A DNA stretch of 64,000 nucleotides from the NCBI RefSeq assembly GCF_029210365.1, contig NZ_JARGES010000030.1, forward strand, positions 1-64,000. Reading direction: 5' to 3'. This document shows positions 61,387-64,000 of the stretch, in pieces. A model generated the notes under the pieces. The model was not told the origin of the DNA. It made no database searches and saw only the letters and a list, made by a program, of their open reading frames with translations. The stretch is from Mesorhizobium sp. YIM 152430 (GTDB lineage Bacteria > Pseudomonadota > Alphaproteobacteria > Rhizobiales > Rhizobiaceae). Position 1 is the stretch's first letter. Every line of letters starts with the position of its first letter. The position numbers and the translations under genes were made by a program.

Positions 61387-62583
61387 TCAGAACGAGGCGA
61401 GATATTCGTCCAGGCGATCAGGATCGAAAATCCGGCCGTCGAAGAAGCCGTCCGGCCCGAGGACGAGGCTCGCCCCGGCCGAGCCGACCGGCGTCGCCGC
61501 CGTCAGCGCGCCTTCCACCTTGGCATTCGCGCCGGGCAGCGCCACGCCGAGCGGCTTCAGCGCCGCGCGGTAGAGGTCGGGCCGGTAGGTCTCGCGCGTG
61601 ACCGAGGCGTTCTGCGCGCTCGCTGCCACCTGCCCCCAGCGCACCATCTGACTGTAGAACCAGAGCGCGTGGCTCTTCCAGGGAAAGGTCGCGGCCTTGG
61701 CCTGCGGCACGAAGAAATCGGGAACCACGACGGTCTCGCCCGCCCCCGCCGCAATGCGGCCCGTCAGCGCCGGCAACAGCCATTCGGCCGGTGCGCCGAC
61801 ATGGTCGGGCGCGGCCAGCATCGCCGCCAGTTCCTCGCGGTTACCCGCCTCGCCGCACCAGGCGGCGGCGCGATAGAGCGCGCGCAGGAGCGCGGCCAGC
61901 GTGTCGGGATCGGCATCCGCCCACTCGGCGGCGACCCCGAGCACCTTTTCCGGGCTCGAATGCCAGATCGCCGCCTTCGTCGTGACGATCCGTCCGACGC
62001 CCTTGGCGACCGCCGCTGTGTTCCACGGCTCGCCGACGCAATAGCCGTCGATGCGGCCCGCCGCCAGCGCGTCCGACATCAGCGGCGGCGGCACCACGAC
62101 GATCTCGACGTCGGCATCGGGCGCGATACCACAGGCGACCAGCCAATAGCGCAGTTCGTAATTGTGCCCCGAATGGGGATGGACGACCGCAAAGCGCGGG
62201 CGCCTGCCGTCGCTGATCGCCGCGCGCAGCGCCCTGCCGGTCGCGGCCGGGTCGAAATCGCCCGTCGCCCCATGGGCGCGCATCGTATCCCAGAGCGGCA
62301 GCGAGACCGTCACCGCATTGCCGCCGAGGCCTAGCGCCATCGGAACGATGGTGCGGGCGGCGAGCGGCGCGAGTCCGAGATTGTGCGCGATCGGCATCGG
62401 CGCCAGCATGTGCGCGACGTCGAAATGGCCGACTGCCAGCCGGTCGCGAATACTCGCCCAGGAGTTCTCGCGCACCAGTGCAAGGTCGATGCCCTCGTCT
62501 GCGGCAAAGCCCTTCTGCCGCGCAGCGACGAGGATCGCGCTGTCGAGAAGCGGCAGGAAGCCGGCCGTAACGCGTGCGTTCAT
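61387..62583 (-). CDS. nasS: nitrate sensor NasS
   Basis: A 398-residue cytosolic protein related to NrtA/CmpA binding proteins but without a signal peptide: MNARVTAGFLPLLDSAILVA, VGHFDVAHMLAPMPIAHNLG, RFAVVHPHSGHNYELRYWLV, YCVGEPWNTAAVAKGVG. NasS binds NasT without nitrate and frees it when nitrate binds. Its ATG overlaps the nasT stop (ATGA). Confidence 0.93.
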   Translation of the reverse strand: MNARVTAGFLPLLDSAILVAARQKGFAADEGIDLALVRENSWASIRDRLAVGHFDVAHMLAPMPIAHNLGLAPLAARTIVPMALGLGGNAVTVSLPLWDTMRAHGATGDFDPAATGRALRAAISDGRRPRFAVVHPHSGHNYELRYWLVACGIAPDADVEIVVVPPPLMSDALAAGRIDGYCVGEPWNTAAVAKGVGRIVTTKAAIWHSSPEKVLGVAAEWADADPDTLAALLRALYRAAAWCGEAGNREELAAMLAAPDHVGAPAEWLLPALTGRIAAGAGETVVVPDFFVPQAKAATFPWKSHALWFYSQMVRWGQVAASAQNASVTRETYRPDLYRAALKPLGVALPGANAKVEGALTAATPVGSAGASLVLGPDGFFDGRIFDPDRLDEYLASF

Positions 62584-63197
62584 GTCCCGTCTCCCGGCCC
62601 AAGCAGGCCTGCTGCGGTGATCAGGCTTTGCGCGATCTCGGCGATCTTGCGGTTCTGGTTCATTGCCGTCCTGCGCAGGAGCGCATAAGCGGCCTCTTCC
62701 GAAAGCCCGCGCGATTTCATCAGGATGCCCTTGGCCTTTTCGATCAGCTTGCGGCTTTCGAGTTCCGTGCGCGCCTCATCGAGTTCGCGCGCCATGCGCG
62801 AGAAGGCGTTGAAGCGGCTGATCGCCATGTCGAGGATCGGCTTCACACGCTCCTTGCGCAGCCCGTCGACGACGTATGCCGAGACGCCCGCCGCCACCGC
62901 AGCCTCGATCGACGCGCTGTCGGAGCGGTCGACGAACATCGCGATCGGCCGCTTCACGGCGCGGGTCAACTGGAACATCGATTCCAGCATGTCGCGGTTA
63001 GGATTTTCGAGATCGATGACGATGACGTCGGGCTGCTCATCCGCGATCCGGCGAGCGATGCCCGCAACGTCATGGATGATTGTCACGTGAGCATGACCAG
63101 CCTCGCGCAGTCCTTCTTCGATGATCGCCGCACGGATGCGGTTCTTGTCGATCACCAGGATACGGAGGGCGCTATTCATAGCTACGTGTTTGCGCAT
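62580..63197 (-). CDS. nasT: ANTAR-domain antiterminator NasT
   Basis: A 205-residue protein: a receiver-like domain (LRILVIDKNRIRAAIIEEGL; DVIVIDLENPNRDMLESMF) and a C-terminal ANTAR RNA-binding domain (ESRKLIEKAKGILMKSRGLS, EEAAYALLRRTAMNQNRKI). It should bind hairpins in the narK leader and prevent termination. Start could be MRKHVAMN or the internal MNSAL (63179). Confidence 0.93.
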   Translation of the reverse strand: MRKHVAMNSALRILVIDKNRIRAAIIEEGLREAGHAHVTIIHDVAGIARRIADEQPDVIVIDLENPNRDMLESMFQLTRAVKRPIAMFVDRSDSASIEAAVAAGVSAYVVDGLRKERVKPILDMAISRFNAFSRMARELDEARTELESRKLIEKAKGILMKSRGLSEEAAYALLRRTAMNQNRKIAEIAQSLITAAGLLGPGDGT

Positions 63198-63380
63198 TCC
63201 GTTTCGCGCTGCAACATCAAATCGTCATTGCGAAATTTCTGTCGACTCATCCATAGATCCACTCAAGCCGGCAAGCCGAGTTCTCTGGTCCGGTTCTCTT
63301 GATATGACGGAGGCGGATCGGCCGGCCGGCGGCGTCCGGGACAGCGTGCGGCTACACAATGCAGGTGATCGCTCGGCCCG

Positions 63381-64000
63381 TCACAGCATGGAGCTGATGT
63401 CCGAGGCGCCGGTGGGATAGGCGAACATCGTGGATTTCAGCTGCTCAGCCGTCAGTCGATGTCGGATCGCGAGCGCGAATATGTTGATGACTTCGTCGAC
63501 ATGCGGGCCGACCAGGTGCGCGCCCAGGATGCGATCGGTCTCCTCGTCCACCAGAACCTTGAACCCGTACACCTTCTCCGCTGCTTGGCGCGCGGTGAAC
63601 CAGCCTTCCGCTCGCTCGCTCTTCACGCGGAATCTCAAACCCTTCTCCCGGGCGTCCGCCTCGCTGAGGCCGACGGCGGCGATCGGAGGGACTGTGAAGG
63701 CAACGCTGGGAACGCCTCTATAGTCGGGCGTGAGCGTGTTGCCATCAAGCAGATTGGCGGCCACCGCCTTTGCATCGTGGCTCGAAACCGGCGTTAGCGG
63801 CGGCCCCATCTCGGCAGCATCGCCGGCGGCGTAGACTGACGGGTTCGAAACACTCTGCAGGTATTCGTTCAGGACCAGCCGACCATTCTCGTATGTCACG
63901 CCGGCGGCGTCGAGGTTAAGTCCGTCCAGAGCCGGCGCGCGGCCCGCCGCGTGAACCACGAGGTCCGTTTCGACTGTCATCTCTCCAGCGGGACCGTTCG
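63381..64000 (-). CDS. pyridine nucleotide-disulfide oxidoreductase, C-terminal part
   Basis: The gene runs off the right edge. The visible 200+ residues include the FAD-binding region (NPSVYAAGDAAEMGPPLTPV) and the dimerisation domain (VPSVAFTVPPIAAVGLSEAD; ILGAHLVGPHVDEVINIFAL). It resembles glutathione/mercuric/dihydrolipoamide reductase relatives; the usual C-terminal HPT-E motif reads FAYPTGASDIS here, so it is probably one of the less-studied members. N-terminal redox Cys pair not visible. Confidence 0.85.
   Translation of the reverse strand, partial: NGPAGEMTVETDLVVHAAGRAPALDGLNLDAAGVTYENGRLVLNEYLQSVSNPSVYAAGDAAEMGPPLTPVSSHDAKAVAANLLDGNTLTPDYRGVPSVAFTVPPIAAVGLSEADAREKGLRFRVKSERAEGWFTARQAAEKVYGFKVLVDEETDRILGAHLVGPHVDEVINIFALAIRHRLTAEQLKSTMFAYPTGASDISSML

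Overview
The window looks like a chromosomal segment of a GC-rich alphaproteobacterium of the order Hyphomicrobiales (Rhizobiales). The support is the core run murA - DUF2948 - hisD - UPF0262 - phosphatase - infA - maf - yacG, an Omp25-type porin, and a NasS/NasT-controlled nitrate assimilation operon. No species can be named from the sequence alone.

Layout. (1) 1-8069, minus strand: one end of an HK97-type prophage or phage satellite. It has head-tail joining proteins, a prohead protease-major capsid fusion, a portal and a tyrosine integrase whose gene ends beside the 3' end of tRNA-Thr(GGT). No terminase is seen between integrase and portal. (2) 8070-14038: a short core block bounded by tRNA-Thr and tRNA-Phe(GAA). 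(3) 14039 to about 52870: a large mosaic accessory region starting with a second tyrosine integrase just downstream of tRNA-Phe. It holds an IS5-family element that truncates chromate-resistance genes, several secreted or envelope proteins, decaying respiratory genes, a CueR-controlled copper island (27352-34081), a His-Xaa-Ser (Hxs) radical-SAM peptide system (36218-39455), a potassium channel, a Thoeris-type NAD-depleting antiphage locus (40871-45263), a pair of tyrosine recombinases and a graveyard of IS fragments. (4) 52871-63197, minus strand: assimilatory nitrate/nitrite reduction. nasT-nasS encode the regulators, and narK-nirB-nirD-nasA-cysG form the operon. The narK leader carries a sigma-54-like promoter, ANTAR-type hairpins and a terminator. 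(5) 63381 to the edge: the C-terminal part of a pyridine nucleotide-disulfide oxidoreductase.

How the genes work together. In the copper island CueR senses Cu(I) and binds promoters with CCTTCCA-N5-TGGAAGG elements. These elements occur twice as divergent pairs: one for the DUF305 protein and CopA, the other for a decayed second CopA and CopZ. In the nitrate operon, NasS holds NasT until nitrate is present, and free NasT should then let transcription through the leader terminator. In the Thoeris locus three TIR proteins probably sense phage and make a cyclic ADP-ribose signal, which would activate the SIR2-SLOG effector ThsA. A DUF2971 protein with a zinc ribbon and a 75-residue protein follow in the same orientation and are the best candidates here for undescribed components. 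The hxsBCA genes overlap by ATGA junctions, but no hxsD is visible.

Many accessory genes are damaged: amber codons in the IS5 transposase and chrA, an opal codon in a cytochrome b561 gene, a frameshift in a methyltransferase, and truncated chrB, AI-2E exporter, SRAP peptidase and copA. Four copies of a dispersed intergenic repeat with a GGAAATCGATTTCC core lie only in this region. All functional statements rest on reading motifs by eye; no database search was possible.
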